From positions 1 to 38,412 of the forward strand of contig NZ_JAPEHZ010000018.1 in assembly GCF_028823685.1 (NCBI RefSeq): a DNA stretch of 38,412 bases, read 5' to 3'. Positions 8,504 to 15,833 of this stretch are shown here, one piece after another. The translations under genes and the position numbers were made by a program. Each line of letters opens with the position of its first letter. Position 1 is the first letter of the stretch. Below the pieces are notes generated by a model that was given only the letters and a program-made list of their open reading frames with translations, did not search any database and was not told where the DNA came from. Origin of the DNA: Tenacibaculum sp. L6. Its GTDB lineage: Bacteria; Bacteroidota; Bacteroidia; Flavobacteriales; Flavobacteriaceae.

Positions 8504-8541
8504 AATTTGATAATTAATTAATGTGTTAATTTGATAATTAA
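8504..8541. repeat. 14-bp direct repeat just upstream of hmgA
   Basis: AATTTGATAATTAA occurs at 8504-8517 and again at 8528-8541, 24 bp apart start to start, in very AT-rich sequence within the hmgA leader. It may be an operator or simple expansion of AT-rich spacer. Confidence 0.6.
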
Positions 8542-8652
8542 CTCCTTTTTTAACTAACTAGTTGCAACTATTCAGGGTTGCGCTTTATCATAAATTTTAA
8601 ATGTGATAAAAGGTCTAACCAATACATTTCTAGAACTTTAGTTGTTGTTCTA

Positions 8653-8660
8653 CAAATATA
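8653..8660 (-). promoter_or_regulatory. Probable -7 box for hmgA
   Basis: The minus-strand sequence TATATTTG matches TAnnTTTG. It lies 20 bp beyond the ferredoxin stop and 156 nt upstream of the hmgA start. No good -33 TTTG is present, as can happen with activated promoters. Downstream in the leader a 7-bp inverted repeat (TTTATCA 8584-8590, TGATAAA 8604-8610) could be an operator. Confidence 0.45.
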
Positions 8661-8680
8661 CAGAAAAGTGTGGTTTTTTA

Positions 8681-9013
8681 TTAACTTTCAGGAGCTAATT
8701 CTACCTCTAAACCATCTAAATCTGGTGTCATTTGTATTTGACAACCCAATCGGCTATTGTCTTCTACATAAAAAGCTTCGGCTAGCATTGCTTCTTCATC
8801 ATCTCCCATTTCTGGTAATAAGTGATCAGATTTTACATAGCATTGACAAGAAGCACACATAGCCATTCCACCACAAATACCAATAGTCCCTTCTGGAGCT
8901 AATTCGTACGAACGAACTACCTCCATTAAGTTCATAGCCATATCTGTTGGTGCTTGTACTTCGTGAGTAACTCCGTCACGATCGGTAATTTTTATAGTAA
9001 TATCTTGTTCCAT
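8681..9013 (-). CDS. [2Fe-2S] ferredoxin, adrenodoxin type
   Basis: This 110-residue electron carrier has cluster ligands C47, C53 and C56 (C-x5-C-x2-C) and C91, the pattern of adrenodoxin/ISC-type ferredoxins. An extra Cys58 follows the third ligand. The N-terminus is the expected beta-grasp fold (ITIKITDRDGVTHEVQ). It ends the Mrp, NifU, flavoprotein, ferredoxin run and sits 97 bp behind the flavoprotein, which is its likely reductase. A role in electron supply for Fe-S cluster assembly or for a redox enzyme elsewhere is inferred. Confidence 0.92.
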   Translation of the reverse strand: MEQDITIKITDRDGVTHEVQAPTDMAMNLMEVVRSYELAPEGTIGICGGMAMCASCQCYVKSDHLLPEMGDDEEAMLAEAFYVEDNSRLGCQIQMTPDLDGLEVELAPES

Positions 9014-9110
9014 CTTACAAATTCATTTTTTTCGAAGTGTTTTTTGCATCGGTATTAATTAAAATACTACATATAATTAACAAGCTTCCTATAATCTCTT
9101 CTTTAGGTAT

Positions 9111-10166
9111 TTAATTAATTGCTTTTACAACTGCTTTTGGCGCTTCTTTTCTAGTACCATCAAAACCATCAACACCACCAACTGTGGTATATTTCATCAC
9201 ATATTTTTTATCTGGATGAATACGTTGGAAAGCACTTTGGCACATTAAAGTTGCTTCGTGGAATCCACATAAAATCAACTTTAACTTTCCTGGATATGTA
9301 TTTACATCACCAATGGCATAAATACCTTCTACATTGGTTTGATAATCTAAAGCATTATTTACTTTAATGGCATTTTTTTCAATCTCTAATCCCCAATTGG
9401 CAATTGGTCCTAACTTTGGTGCCAATCCAAATAATGGAATAAAATGATCACATGCTAAAGTAAATGGTTCTTTATCTTTTTGCTCAACCACAACGCCTTC
9501 TACCTTACCTTCACCAACAATTCCTGTTACTTCAGCTGGTGTTATTAGCATCAATCTTCCTTCGTCTTTTAACTCTTGAACTTTATCAACTGAATCTAAG
9601 GCCCCTCTAAATTCATTTCTTCGATGTATTAATGTTACCGATTTAGCCACATCAGTTAAGAAAATAGACCAATCTAAAGCTGAATCTCCTCCTCCTGCAA
9701 TTACCACGTCTTTGTCACGATACAACTCAGGCTCTTTAATCATGTACTCAACTCCCTTATCTTCAAAATCAGCAATATTTGGAATAGGTGGTTTACGAGG
9801 TTCAAAACTTCCTAAACCTCCTGCAATTGCTACTACTGGTGCTTGGTGTTTTGTTCCTTTATTGGTGGTAACGATAAACGTTCCGTCCTCTTGTTTTTCA
9901 ATCGTATCTGCACGTTCTCCTAAGGTAAACCCTGGTTCAAATTGTTTAATTTGTTCCATTAATTTATCTGTCAAATCTCCTGCTAAAATCTCTGGATATG
10001 CTGGGATATCGTAAATAGGTTTCTTTGGATAGATTTCTGAACACTGCCCACCTGGTTGTGGTAAAGCATCAATTAAATGACAACGTAATTTTAATAATCC
10101 TGCTTCAAAAACCGTAAATAATCCTGTTGGTCCTGCTCCAATAATTAATATGTCTGTTTGTATCAT
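9111..10166 (-). CDS. Ferredoxin-NADP reductase-like FAD oxidoreductase (thioredoxin-reductase fold)
   Basis: The 351-residue flavoprotein has an N-terminal FAD site (IIGAGPTGLFTVFEAG, residues about 7-22), a second dinucleotide site for NAD(P)H (VIAGGGDSALDWS, about 155-167) and the closing FAD motif GIYAIGDVNTYPGKLKLI. No CxxC redox pair is present, which separates it from true thioredoxin reductases and fits the type 2 ferredoxin-NADP reductases. It transfers electrons between NADPH and ferredoxin in the cytosol; the next gene is a ferredoxin. It starts 195 bp after the NifU gene, a gap that holds an imperfect hairpin (10199-10227). Confidence 0.88.
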   Translation of the reverse strand: MIQTDILIIGAGPTGLFTVFEAGLLKLRCHLIDALPQPGGQCSEIYPKKPIYDIPAYPEILAGDLTDKLMEQIKQFEPGFTLGERADTIEKQEDGTFIVTTNKGTKHQAPVVAIAGGLGSFEPRKPPIPNIADFEDKGVEYMIKEPELYRDKDVVIAGGGDSALDWSIFLTDVAKSVTLIHRRNEFRGALDSVDKVQELKDEGRLMLITPAEVTGIVGEGKVEGVVVEQKDKEPFTLACDHFIPLFGLAPKLGPIANWGLEIEKNAIKVNNALDYQTNVEGIYAIGDVNTYPGKLKLILCGFHEATLMCQSAFQRIHPDKKYVMKYTTVGGVDGFDGTRKEAPKAVVKAIN

Positions 10167-10198
10167 TTTAGTTACAAAATTGTCTTTTTATATTGACA

Positions 10199-10227
10199 AT
10201 TCCTGCCTTGGTATTTAAGACAGGAAT
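10199..10227. other. Imperfect hairpin between the NifU and flavoprotein genes
   Basis: An 11-bp stem with one G-T pair (10199-10209 with 10217-10227) and a 7-nt loop. No clear T-run follows on either strand, so it is more likely a processing or attenuation structure than an efficient terminator. The rest of the 195-bp gap shows nothing I can name. Confidence 0.45.
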
Positions 10228-10361
10228 GTTTTATGCGTTAGTGATTGAGTGACTTGTTTGAACTCTCCTCTTTTTTAAAACCGGAAAGCTAACGACGAAA
10301 GCACATTCGAGCACCCAAAGTTACAGTAATAATTCATTTTAAAACCTGACTTTTATCAGTT

Positions 10362-10598
10362 TTAAGCTACGTTTATTACCTCTTTAATTTCTGGCGCATA
10401 TTTTTTAATAGTAGCTTCCACTCCGTTCTTTAAAGTCATCTGATTAACAGAACAACCACTACAAGCTCCTTCTAACTGTACTTTTACCGTATTATCTTCA
10501 ATAGATAACAACTTGATATTCCCTCCATCACTTACTAAGAATGGACGAATTTCCTCTAAAGCTTTTTCTACGTTATTTTTTATGTCTGTTGTTGCCAT
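10362..10598 (-). CDS. NifU C-terminal domain Fe-S scaffold
   Basis: A 78-residue stand-alone NifU C-terminal domain, with the cluster-binding pair C46 and C49 in GACSGCSVNQ and the family stretch PFLVSDGGNIKLL. Such proteins carry or hand over [4Fe-4S] clusters. The gene directly follows the Mrp/Nbp35-type ATPase on the same strand, another Fe-S carrier, so the two probably act in one delivery path. Start and length are typical. Confidence 0.92.
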   Translation of the reverse strand: MATTDIKNNVEKALEEIRPFLVSDGGNIKLLSIEDNTVKVQLEGACSGCSVNQMTLKNGVEATIKKYAPEIKEVINVA

Positions 10599-10742
10599 AA
10601 TAAGTCCCTTTTAATCTCCCCAAGGGGAGAAACTCAAAACAGGGTGTCTGAGTTTTATTTATACTTTCTTAGCACATTACATGTAGTGAATCCTACTATA
10701 ACACTCACTTTCTCCCTCCCTTTGGGAGGGATAGGGTGGGCT
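10599..10742. repeat. REP-like intergenic sequence with G/C-rich hairpins
   Basis: The 144-bp gap between Mrp and NifU holds two unusually GC-rich palindromes in an AT-rich genome. TCTCCCC/GGGGAGA pairs at 10615-10621 with 10624-10630, and TCCCTCCC/GGGAGGGA at 10713-10720 with 10724-10731. Between them AAACTCA/TGAGTTT (10630-10636 with 10649-10655) forms a further stem. The layout resembles dispersed REP/MITE-like spacers I know from flavobacterial genomes; copy number cannot be checked here. Confidence 0.6.
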
Positions 10743-11873
10743 TTATTTTGTGCTACAACCACTCATGGTAGTAATTCGTACTACTTCTGTTGGTGGTAAA
10801 TTAGCATTTCTTTTTAATAGTTGTGAAACCATTTCTTTAGTTACCTCTGTAAAAGCTTCTGCTAGTGGTGTGTTTTCTTGTAAAGCTACTGGATGTCCAA
10901 CATCTCCTGCTTCACGTATGCTTTGTACTAATGGTATTTCTCCTAAGAAACTTGTTTCAATATCTTCTGCTAAATTTTTAGCTCCTCCTTCTCCAAAAAT
11001 ATAATATTTATTATTAGGAAGTTCTGCTGGTGTAAAATACGCCATATTTTCAACGATACCTAATACTGGCACGTTAATACTTTCTTGTTTAAACATTGCC
11101 ACTCCTTTTTTAGCATCTGCTAAGGCAATGTTTTGCGGTGTACTTACCACAACTGCTCCGTTAATTGGTACTGCTTGTACTATTGATAAGTGTACATCAC
11201 CTGTTCCTGGGGGTAAATCGATTAATAAGAAGTCTAACTCTCCCCAATCTGCATCAAAAATTAATTGATTTAATGCTTTTGAAGCCATTGGTCCACGCCA
11301 AATTACTGCTTGATTAGGATCTGTAAAAAAACCTAATGATAATAATTTTACTCCGTAACTTTCAATCGGCTTCATTTTTGAACGTCCATTTACGTTTACC
11401 GCTAATGGCTTTTCTCTTTCTACATCAAACATTAAGTGCTGTGATGGCCCGTACACGTCGGCATCTAACACTCCAACTTTGAATCCCATTTTTGCTAATG
11501 AAACAGCCATATTTGAAGTAATAGTAGACTTTCCTACTCCACCTTTTCCCGAAGCTATAGCAATAATGTTTTGAATGTTAGGAATTTCTTTTCCTCTAAT
11601 TTGATTTGGATTTTCTTTTTGTTGAACCTCCACCTTCACATTCACTTTTACATCGATTTTTTGATCAACGTGTTCGTGAATTGCTTTCATAATTTCAACT
11701 TCTATTTTCTTTTTTGCTTGCAATGAAGGGTTTGAAATTGTTACATCAACAATTACTTCATTTCCAAAACTTACAACGTTAGTTACATTTTCGTTTTCAA
11801 TTAAGCTTTTACCTTCTCCTGGCGCTGTAATTGTTTCTAACGCTTTGTATATATCTTGTTTTTTAAAACTCAT
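10743..11873 (-). CDS. mrp: Mrp/NBP35-family Fe-S cluster carrier ATPase
   Basis: This 376-residue cytosolic P-loop ATPase has an N-terminal MIP18/DUF59 domain (about 1-90), a deviant Walker A motif (SGKGGVGKST, about 108-117), the VLDADVYGPSQH switch and LLIDLPPGTGDVH. The family binds and transfers Fe-S clusters. The usual CxxC after VENM is missing: the protein reads ENMAYFTPAELPNNKYY. The only cysteine I see near the end is in MSGCSTK. This appears to be the variant usual in Bacteroidota. It heads the Fe-S and redox group; a TAtcTTTG box (11948-11941) and a hairpin lie in its leader. Confidence 0.92.
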   Translation of the reverse strand: MSFKKQDIYKALETITAPGEGKSLIENENVTNVVSFGNEVIVDVTISNPSLQAKKKIEVEIMKAIHEHVDQKIDVKVNVKVEVQQKENPNQIRGKEIPNIQNIIAIASGKGGVGKSTITSNMAVSLAKMGFKVGVLDADVYGPSQHLMFDVEREKPLAVNVNGRSKMKPIESYGVKLLSLGFFTDPNQAVIWRGPMASKALNQLIFDADWGELDFLLIDLPPGTGDVHLSIVQAVPINGAVVVSTPQNIALADAKKGVAMFKQESINVPVLGIVENMAYFTPAELPNNKYYIFGEGGAKNLAEDIETSFLGEIPLVQSIREAGDVGHPVALQENTPLAEAFTEVTKEMVSQLLKRNANLPPTEVVRITTMSGCSTK

Positions 11874-11893
11874 GTTTTAGGGTGTATACTTTG

Positions 11894-11918
11894 AGCAGCA
11901 AGCTTTAACCTTGTTGCT
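11894..11918 (-). promoter_or_regulatory. Hairpin in the mrp leader
   Basis: A 9-bp stem with one G-T pair (11894-11902 with 11910-11918) and a 7-nt loop, 21 nt upstream of the start codon. It could affect translation or mRNA stability; nothing more can be said. Confidence 0.35.
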
Positions 11919-11940
11919 TATTTTTATTTAATCTTAACTG

Positions 11941-11948
11941 CAAAGATA
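11941..11948 (-). promoter_or_regulatory. Probable -7 box for the mrp operon
   Basis: The minus-strand sequence TATCTTTG matches TAnnTTTG, 67 nt upstream of the mrp start codon. Confidence 0.5.
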
Positions 11949-12082
11949 CATTTTAGAGCGCAGAAAATAAAGTGTTTAGATAGCTAATATTTATGGTTTT
12001 ATCAACTTGTTTTATAGACATAAATTCTGCGGATTAACTCTATTTTTAGAAATGTGAGATACAAACTTTTAAATAGCAAGAA

Positions 12083-12409
12083 CTAGTGCAACTCTTCGCT
12101 CGGATTCCAAAACACCTTTTCAAAATCTTGAATTTGATTATCAATAACTTTTATCCCTTCGCTTTCTAGTAATTGCTGCATTAAATTAGTTCCATCAAAA
12201 TGATGTTTCCCTGTCAACAAACCTTTTCTGTTTACCACTCGGTGTGCTGGTACTTCTTTTTCTGAAGAATTATTCATTGCCCATCCTACCATACGTGCGG
12301 AACGAGCTGCACCTAAATAAGTCGCAATTGCTCCGTAACTGGTTACTCTTCCGTAGGGAATTAATCGAGCTACTTCATATACTTTTTCGAAGAAGTTTTT
12401 GTCTGTCAT
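12083..12409 (-). CDS. Alkyltransferase-like (MGMT-fold) DNA-binding protein
   Basis: I start this 108-residue protein at ATG 12409 (MTDKNFFEKVYEVARLIP); the frame extends 11 codons further without family similarity. The DNA-binding winged helix is clear: IPYGRVTSYGAIATYLGAAR, then RMVGWAMNN. The active-site motif PCHRV of O6-alkylguanine transferases reads PAHRVV, so the acceptor Cys is replaced by Ala. Such ATL proteins bind alkylated guanine and hand it to nucleotide excision repair without repairing it themselves. It follows trmB after a terminator, so it probably has its own promoter. Confidence 0.88.
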   Translation of the reverse strand: MTDKNFFEKVYEVARLIPYGRVTSYGAIATYLGAARSARMVGWAMNNSSEKEVPAHRVVNRKGLLTGKHHFDGTNLMQQLLESEGIKVIDNQIQDFEKVFWNPSEELH

Positions 12410-12462
12410 ACCGTAAAGATAACGACATTTAACAAACACCAATCAATAGAAGAAAAACAAAA

Positions 12463-12484
12463 AATCCTGCAAAAATGCAGGATT
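12463..12484 (-). terminator. Rho-independent terminator at the end of trmB
   Basis: An 8-bp stem AATCCTGC/GCAGGATT (12463-12470 with 12477-12484) followed on the minus strand by a T-rich run. The stem overlaps the trmB stop codon (12485-12483). Confidence 0.75.
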
Positions 12485-13112
12485 AGTAATTAAGCTTGAA
12501 TTTTATATAAGTAATCGGTTTTCCGATTTCTAAATATTGTTTCTCGTAGAATGTTTGCGTACCCGTTACTTCTTCTGGGCTGTACACGTTTTTATACACA
12601 TCGTGGTTGGCGTGTAAAATTTCGTGTCCTTCACCATGTAACAACCCTAAAGTATATCCGTGCATAAATTCGCTATCGGTTTTTAGGTTTACAACTCCTT
12701 CTGAATTTAAAATACCATGGTATTTCTTTAAAAATTCAGAATTCGTCATACGGTGCTTAGTACGCTTATACTTAATTTGTGGATCTGGGAAAGTAATCCA
12801 AATTTCAGAAACTTCGTTTTCAGCAAAAATATAATCGACCAACTCTATTTGGGTTCTAATAAATGCAACATTGTTCATGTCGTTTTCAAGGGCGGTTTTA
12901 GCTCCTCGCCAAAAACGTGCTCCTTTAATATCAATACCAATAAAATTTTTATCAGGATTCTTTTCTGCTAACGCAATGGTATATTCACCCTTACCACAAC
13001 CCAATTCTAAAACTATCGGATTGTCGTTTTTAAAGAAATCTTTCCACTTTCCTTTGTGTTGAAAATCGTTAACTACTTCTTCTCTAGTTGGCTGAATAAC
13101 ATTAGCGAACGT
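12483..13112 (-). CDS. trmB: tRNA (guanine-N7-)-methyltransferase, N-terminus out of frame
   Basis: TrmB makes m7G46 in tRNA using S-adenosylmethionine. The body is intact: VLELGCGKGEY (SAM site), NFIGIDIKGARFWRGAKTAL, then EIWITFPDPQIKYKRTKHRM. The conserved N-terminus MGSKNKL is encoded at 13137-13117 from a TTG, but only 4 nt separate it from the TFANVIQPTREEV segment (from 13112), where about 21 are expected. An apparent loss of about 17 nt therefore breaks the frame. No ATG opens the remaining 209-residue frame; candidates are a rare ATT (13097) or TTG 13004 inside the SAM motif. The lost part is the flexible N-terminal tail, so function might survive. Upstream lies the DUF6341-type gene. 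Confidence 0.85.
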   Translation of the reverse strand, partial: TFANVIQPTREEVVNDFQHKGKWKDFFKNDNPIVLELGCGKGEYTIALAEKNPDKNFIGIDIKGARFWRGAKTALENDMNNVAFIRTQIELVDYIFAENEVSEIWITFPDPQIKYKRTKHRMTNSEFLKKYHGILNSEGVVNLKTDSEFMHGYTLGLLHGEGHEILHANHDVYKNVYSPEEVTGTQTFYEKQYLEIGKPITYIKFKLNY

Positions 13113-13149
13113 TTATTAATTTGTTTTTACTTCCCAAAGTGTATAGAAA

Positions 13150-13371
13150 TTAGGCTCTGTCTTCAGTTCCTTCTTTTTTGAAACGTGCTGCTTCTTTCAT
13201 CCAATAAGCAAATAACACTAATAGGATTAATAAAAAGAACCAGTTTACAGCGTTAGACGTCCACCAACCTGCATCTGATTTAGCGATTGTTAAACGTAAC
13301 CAATTAAACGGAGTGAATAAAAAGTCGGTAAATAAACTACCAATCCATTCAAAAATATTGCCTGCTATCAT
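13150..13371 (-). CDS. Small membrane protein, probably the DUF6341 family
   Basis: The 73-residue protein has an amphipathic N-terminal half (IFEWIGSLFTDFLFTPFNWLRL) and one clear membrane helix (about 44-60, WFFLLILLVLFAYWM), then a short charged tail. I know similar proteins as a Bacteroidota-only family of unknown function (DUF6341, from memory). It is divergent from the next membrane protein gene with only 42 bp between the starts, and its stop precedes the TTG of trmB by 12 nt, so it is co-transcribed with trmB. Confidence 0.75.
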   Translation of the reverse strand: MIAGNIFEWIGSLFTDFLFTPFNWLRLTIAKSDAGWWTSNAVNWFFLLILLVLFAYWMKEAARFKKEGTEDRA

Positions 13372-13413
13372 ATCTTAAGTATCTTTACAGCTGCAAAAAT
13401 ATAAAAAGAAACA

Positions 13414-14319
13414 ATGTTAGCCAATTTTTTCGGTAAATCTAAACCCATAAATTTTATTGTACTCCTTGTACTTTTTTTAGGGTATTTTGTTTTAAGTATT
13501 TTTTCTAAAGAATTATCATTCAATCTTCTTACAGAATTAGGGTGGTTTTTAGTAGTTTTTTCTGTTTATAATTTTATCATTGCCAAAAACTTACTAACCT
13601 ACGATAACTCTTTTGCTTTTCTGTTTTTTGTAATACTAATTGGTTTTTTTCCTGATGTTATTAACATAAACAAAACTTTTTATGCGAATTTAACTGTACT
13701 ACTCTTCTTACGAAAAGTATATAGCTTACAGTCATCTAAAAACCTGTTTCACAAATTGTTTGATGGTGGTTTATGGTTAGGAATTTCTTTTTTGATAGAA
13801 CCTTATACAGCCTCGTTAATCATACTGCTTTACCTATCAATTTTTCTACATCAACGGTTTACATATCAAACCTTGTTGATTCCTGTAATCGGAATTTTCG
13901 GACCTGTATTTTTATACTTTACCTATTGTTTTTGGTATGATGAAACAGAAAAATTCACAGCTCTTTTTAACTGGAATTTGTATCCTGATTTAAGTTTTTA
14001 CTCGCATCAAAAATCATTATTCCCTATACTTTTTATTAGTTTCTTTTTAATAGCCTCTATACTTTTAAAAAGTCCTGGAGCACTTTCTGTACCTAATAAG
14101 TTTAGAAAAAACTGGATTTTAGTGCTGACACAGTTTGTTATTTCAACTATAATTTTTCTTTTAGTTGAAGATGGCTCTGGAACTGAATTTTTATATGTGT
14201 TTTTCCCAGTATCTGTTATTCTAGCTAACGGAATTGAGTTTTTTCAGAAAAAGTGGTATGCTAATGCTATTATTGTTTTGTTTTTACTTGCTTCTTTTGT
14301 TGTAAGTGCATTTATGTAA
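13414..14319 (+). CDS. Polytopic membrane protein, probably the DUF6427 family
   Basis: The 301-residue protein consists almost wholly of hydrophobic helices (about 8-9 segments), with short loops such as NINKTFYANL and FWYDETEKF. I recognise no catalytic motif. Homologues that I recall as DUF6427 sit beside upp in many flavobacteria, but no function has been shown. It is convergent with upp, the stops being 4 bp apart, with no terminator I can see between them. The leader of 42 bp is shared with the divergent small membrane protein gene; a TATCTTTA box (13379-13386) could serve this gene. Confidence 0.72.
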   Translation: MLANFFGKSKPINFIVLLVLFLGYFVLSIFSKELSFNLLTELGWFLVVFSVYNFIIAKNLLTYDNSFAFLFFVILIGFFPDVININKTFYANLTVLLFLRKVYSLQSSKNLFHKLFDGGLWLGISFLIEPYTASLIILLYLSIFLHQRFTYQTLLIPVIGIFGPVFLYFTYCFWYDETEKFTALFNWNLYPDLSFYSHQKSLFPILFISFFLIASILLKSPGALSVPNKFRKNWILVLTQFVISTIIFLLVEDGSGTEFLYVFFPVSVILANGIEFFQKKWYANAIIVLFLLASFVVSAFM

Positions 14320-14323
14320 AGTT

Positions 14324-14977
14324 CTACAACTTTGCTCCATAAGCTAAATCACCTGCATCGCCTAAACCAGGAACAATATATCCTTTCTCATTTAACTTTT
14401 CATCAATATCACCAATCCATAAAGTTGTTTCTTCAGGAACGTGCTTTGCTACATACTCAACACCTTCTTCTGAACCGATTACCGATACTAAGATTATTTC
14501 TTTAGGTGTTCCGTATTTTTTAATTCCTTCATAAACCTCAACCATTGAGCGACCTGTTGCTAACATAGGATCTACTAACAATAATGTTTTTCCATCAATT
14601 GACGGTGCTGCAAAATATTCTACCACTATTTCAAACTCTTCATCATTATTCGGATGGTGGCGATACGCCGAAATAAAGGCATTTTCTACATCATCAAAAT
14701 AATTCAACATTCCGTTATGCAACGGTAATCCTGCTCTAAGAATTGAGCACAACACAATATTATTCGTTGGTAAATTTGCTTGTTTTGTGCCTAAAGGAGT
14801 TGTTATTTCTTTAGAGTCGTAATTCAATTCTTTACTAAGTTCATATCCTAAAACTTCACCTATTCGTTCTATATTTCTACGAAAACGCATTGAATCTTTT
14901 TGAACGGTAACATCTCTAAGTTCTGCTAAGAATTTATTAAGAATAGAGTTTTGCTTTGCTAAATGATGAACTTTCAT
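14324..14977 (-). CDS. upp: Uracil phosphoribosyltransferase
   Basis: Upp joins uracil and PRPP to make UMP in pyrimidine salvage (cytosol). The 217-residue sequence has the type I PRTase signature LLLVDPMLATGRSMVEV (about 132-148), the preceding CSILRAGLPLHNGM loop and the C-terminal uracil site IVPGLGDAGDLAYG. Length is normal. A minus-strand TActTTTG box (15009-15002) with TTTG (15035-15032) 22 bp upstream overlaps the end of the preceding hydrolase gene, so upp probably has its own promoter. Confidence 0.96.
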   Translation of the reverse strand: MKVHHLAKQNSILNKFLAELRDVTVQKDSMRFRRNIERIGEVLGYELSKELNYDSKEITTPLGTKQANLPTNNIVLCSILRAGLPLHNGMLNYFDDVENAFISAYRHHPNNDEEFEIVVEYFAAPSIDGKTLLLVDPMLATGRSMVEVYEGIKKYGTPKEIILVSVIGSEEGVEYVAKHVPEETTLWIGDIDEKLNEKGYIVPGLGDAGDLAYGAKL

Positions 14978-15001
14978 TGACTTAAATCTTTTAAAACTTT
15001 A

Positions 15002-15035
15002 CAAAAGTAACAGAAATTTATTAGGATTTCACAAA
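15002..15035 (-). promoter_or_regulatory. Probable upp promoter
   Basis: On the minus strand TTTG (15035-15032) and TACTTTTG (15009-15002) are 22 bp apart, slightly longer than the usual 19. The -7 box ends 24 nt before the upp start codon. Confidence 0.45.
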
Positions 15036-15794
15036 GTTAGCTAACGCTTTTAAGAGCTCTTCTTTTGCTTCAATATGACTCATATGACCGTTGGGTAACT
15101 CAATTAAAGTGGTTTTTGTTCTGTTCGATTCTTTTACAACAGCATCATAATTTAATATTGAATCTTGTTTACCTGCAATCATCAATCGTTTATCAATTGT
15201 TTGCAAAACTGCTTCTTTGTTTTCACGTAAACGCATTCCTTCACTTGCAGCAATATATCCTCTTACAGGAGTTTTTAACGCTTCAGCTCTTACTTTTTCT
15301 ATTACTTCGGAAAATTGCTTTCGGGTTTGTTCAGCAAATAAATTACCTATCGACATTTTTACCAAGGTCTCATAATTTTCTTTTGCCATCTCATTAGCTC
15401 TAAGGCGTAACTTTTTTCTTTCTTCGCTGTCTGCTTGAGAAGTAGAATTCAGCAAACACAACCCTTTTACATTCTTCGGATATTTTTCTGCAAAAGCAAG
15501 AGCAACATAGCCTCCCATTGAGTGTCCTACAAAAATAGCTCTGCGAATTTTTAATTCTTGTAACACCGATTTTACTGCTTCTGCCATTTCAACCATCGAA
15601 TGAATATACCCAATACACCCTGTTTTTCCATGCCCCAACAAATCAACACATATCACACGGTTTCTTTTAGAAATTTCCTCAACAACAGCATCCCACATGG
15701 TATTATTTTCTAAAAATCCATGCAACAAAACAACACTATTCCCTTTACCAGTATCTGTGTAAAAAACTGTGGTTTCCTTAAATTTTACAATCAT
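15021..15794 (-). CDS. Alpha/beta-fold hydrolase
   Basis: This 257-residue cytosolic hydrolase has an oxyanion-hole HGF (25-27), the nucleophile elbow GHSMGG with Ser92, an acid residue probably in AGKQDSILN and the catalytic His in NGHMSHIE. The cap region (about 125-195) is helical. The family includes esterases, lipases and C-C bond hydrolases; the substrate cannot be told from sequence. It is divergent from brnQ (39 bp between starts) and lies upstream of upp. Confidence 0.88.
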   Translation of the reverse strand: MIVKFKETTVFYTDTGKGNSVVLLHGFLENNTMWDAVVEEISKRNRVICVDLLGHGKTGCIGYIHSMVEMAEAVKSVLQELKIRRAIFVGHSMGGYVALAFAEKYPKNVKGLCLLNSTSQADSEERKKLRLRANEMAKENYETLVKMSIGNLFAEQTRKQFSEVIEKVRAEALKTPVRGYIAASEGMRLRENKEAVLQTIDKRLMIAGKQDSILNYDAVVKESNRTKTTLIELPNGHMSHIEAKEELLKALANFVKS

Positions 15795-15833
15795 TTTTTA
15801 ATGTATATTGGTCGCCTATTAATTTGTTAAACG

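Noticed and set aside
10199..10227. Terminator between the NifU and flavoprotein genes
   Set aside because: The stem is acceptable but lacks a T-run on the minus strand, so I list it only as a hairpin.
10599..10742. CRISPR-like array suggested by repeated stems
   Set aside because: The stems differ from each other and there are no equal repeats with regular spacers.
12483..13004. trmB as a complete 173-residue gene starting at TTG 13004
   Set aside because: That start would cut into the SAM-binding motif VLELGCGKGEY; the frame and similarity go on upstream to 13112.
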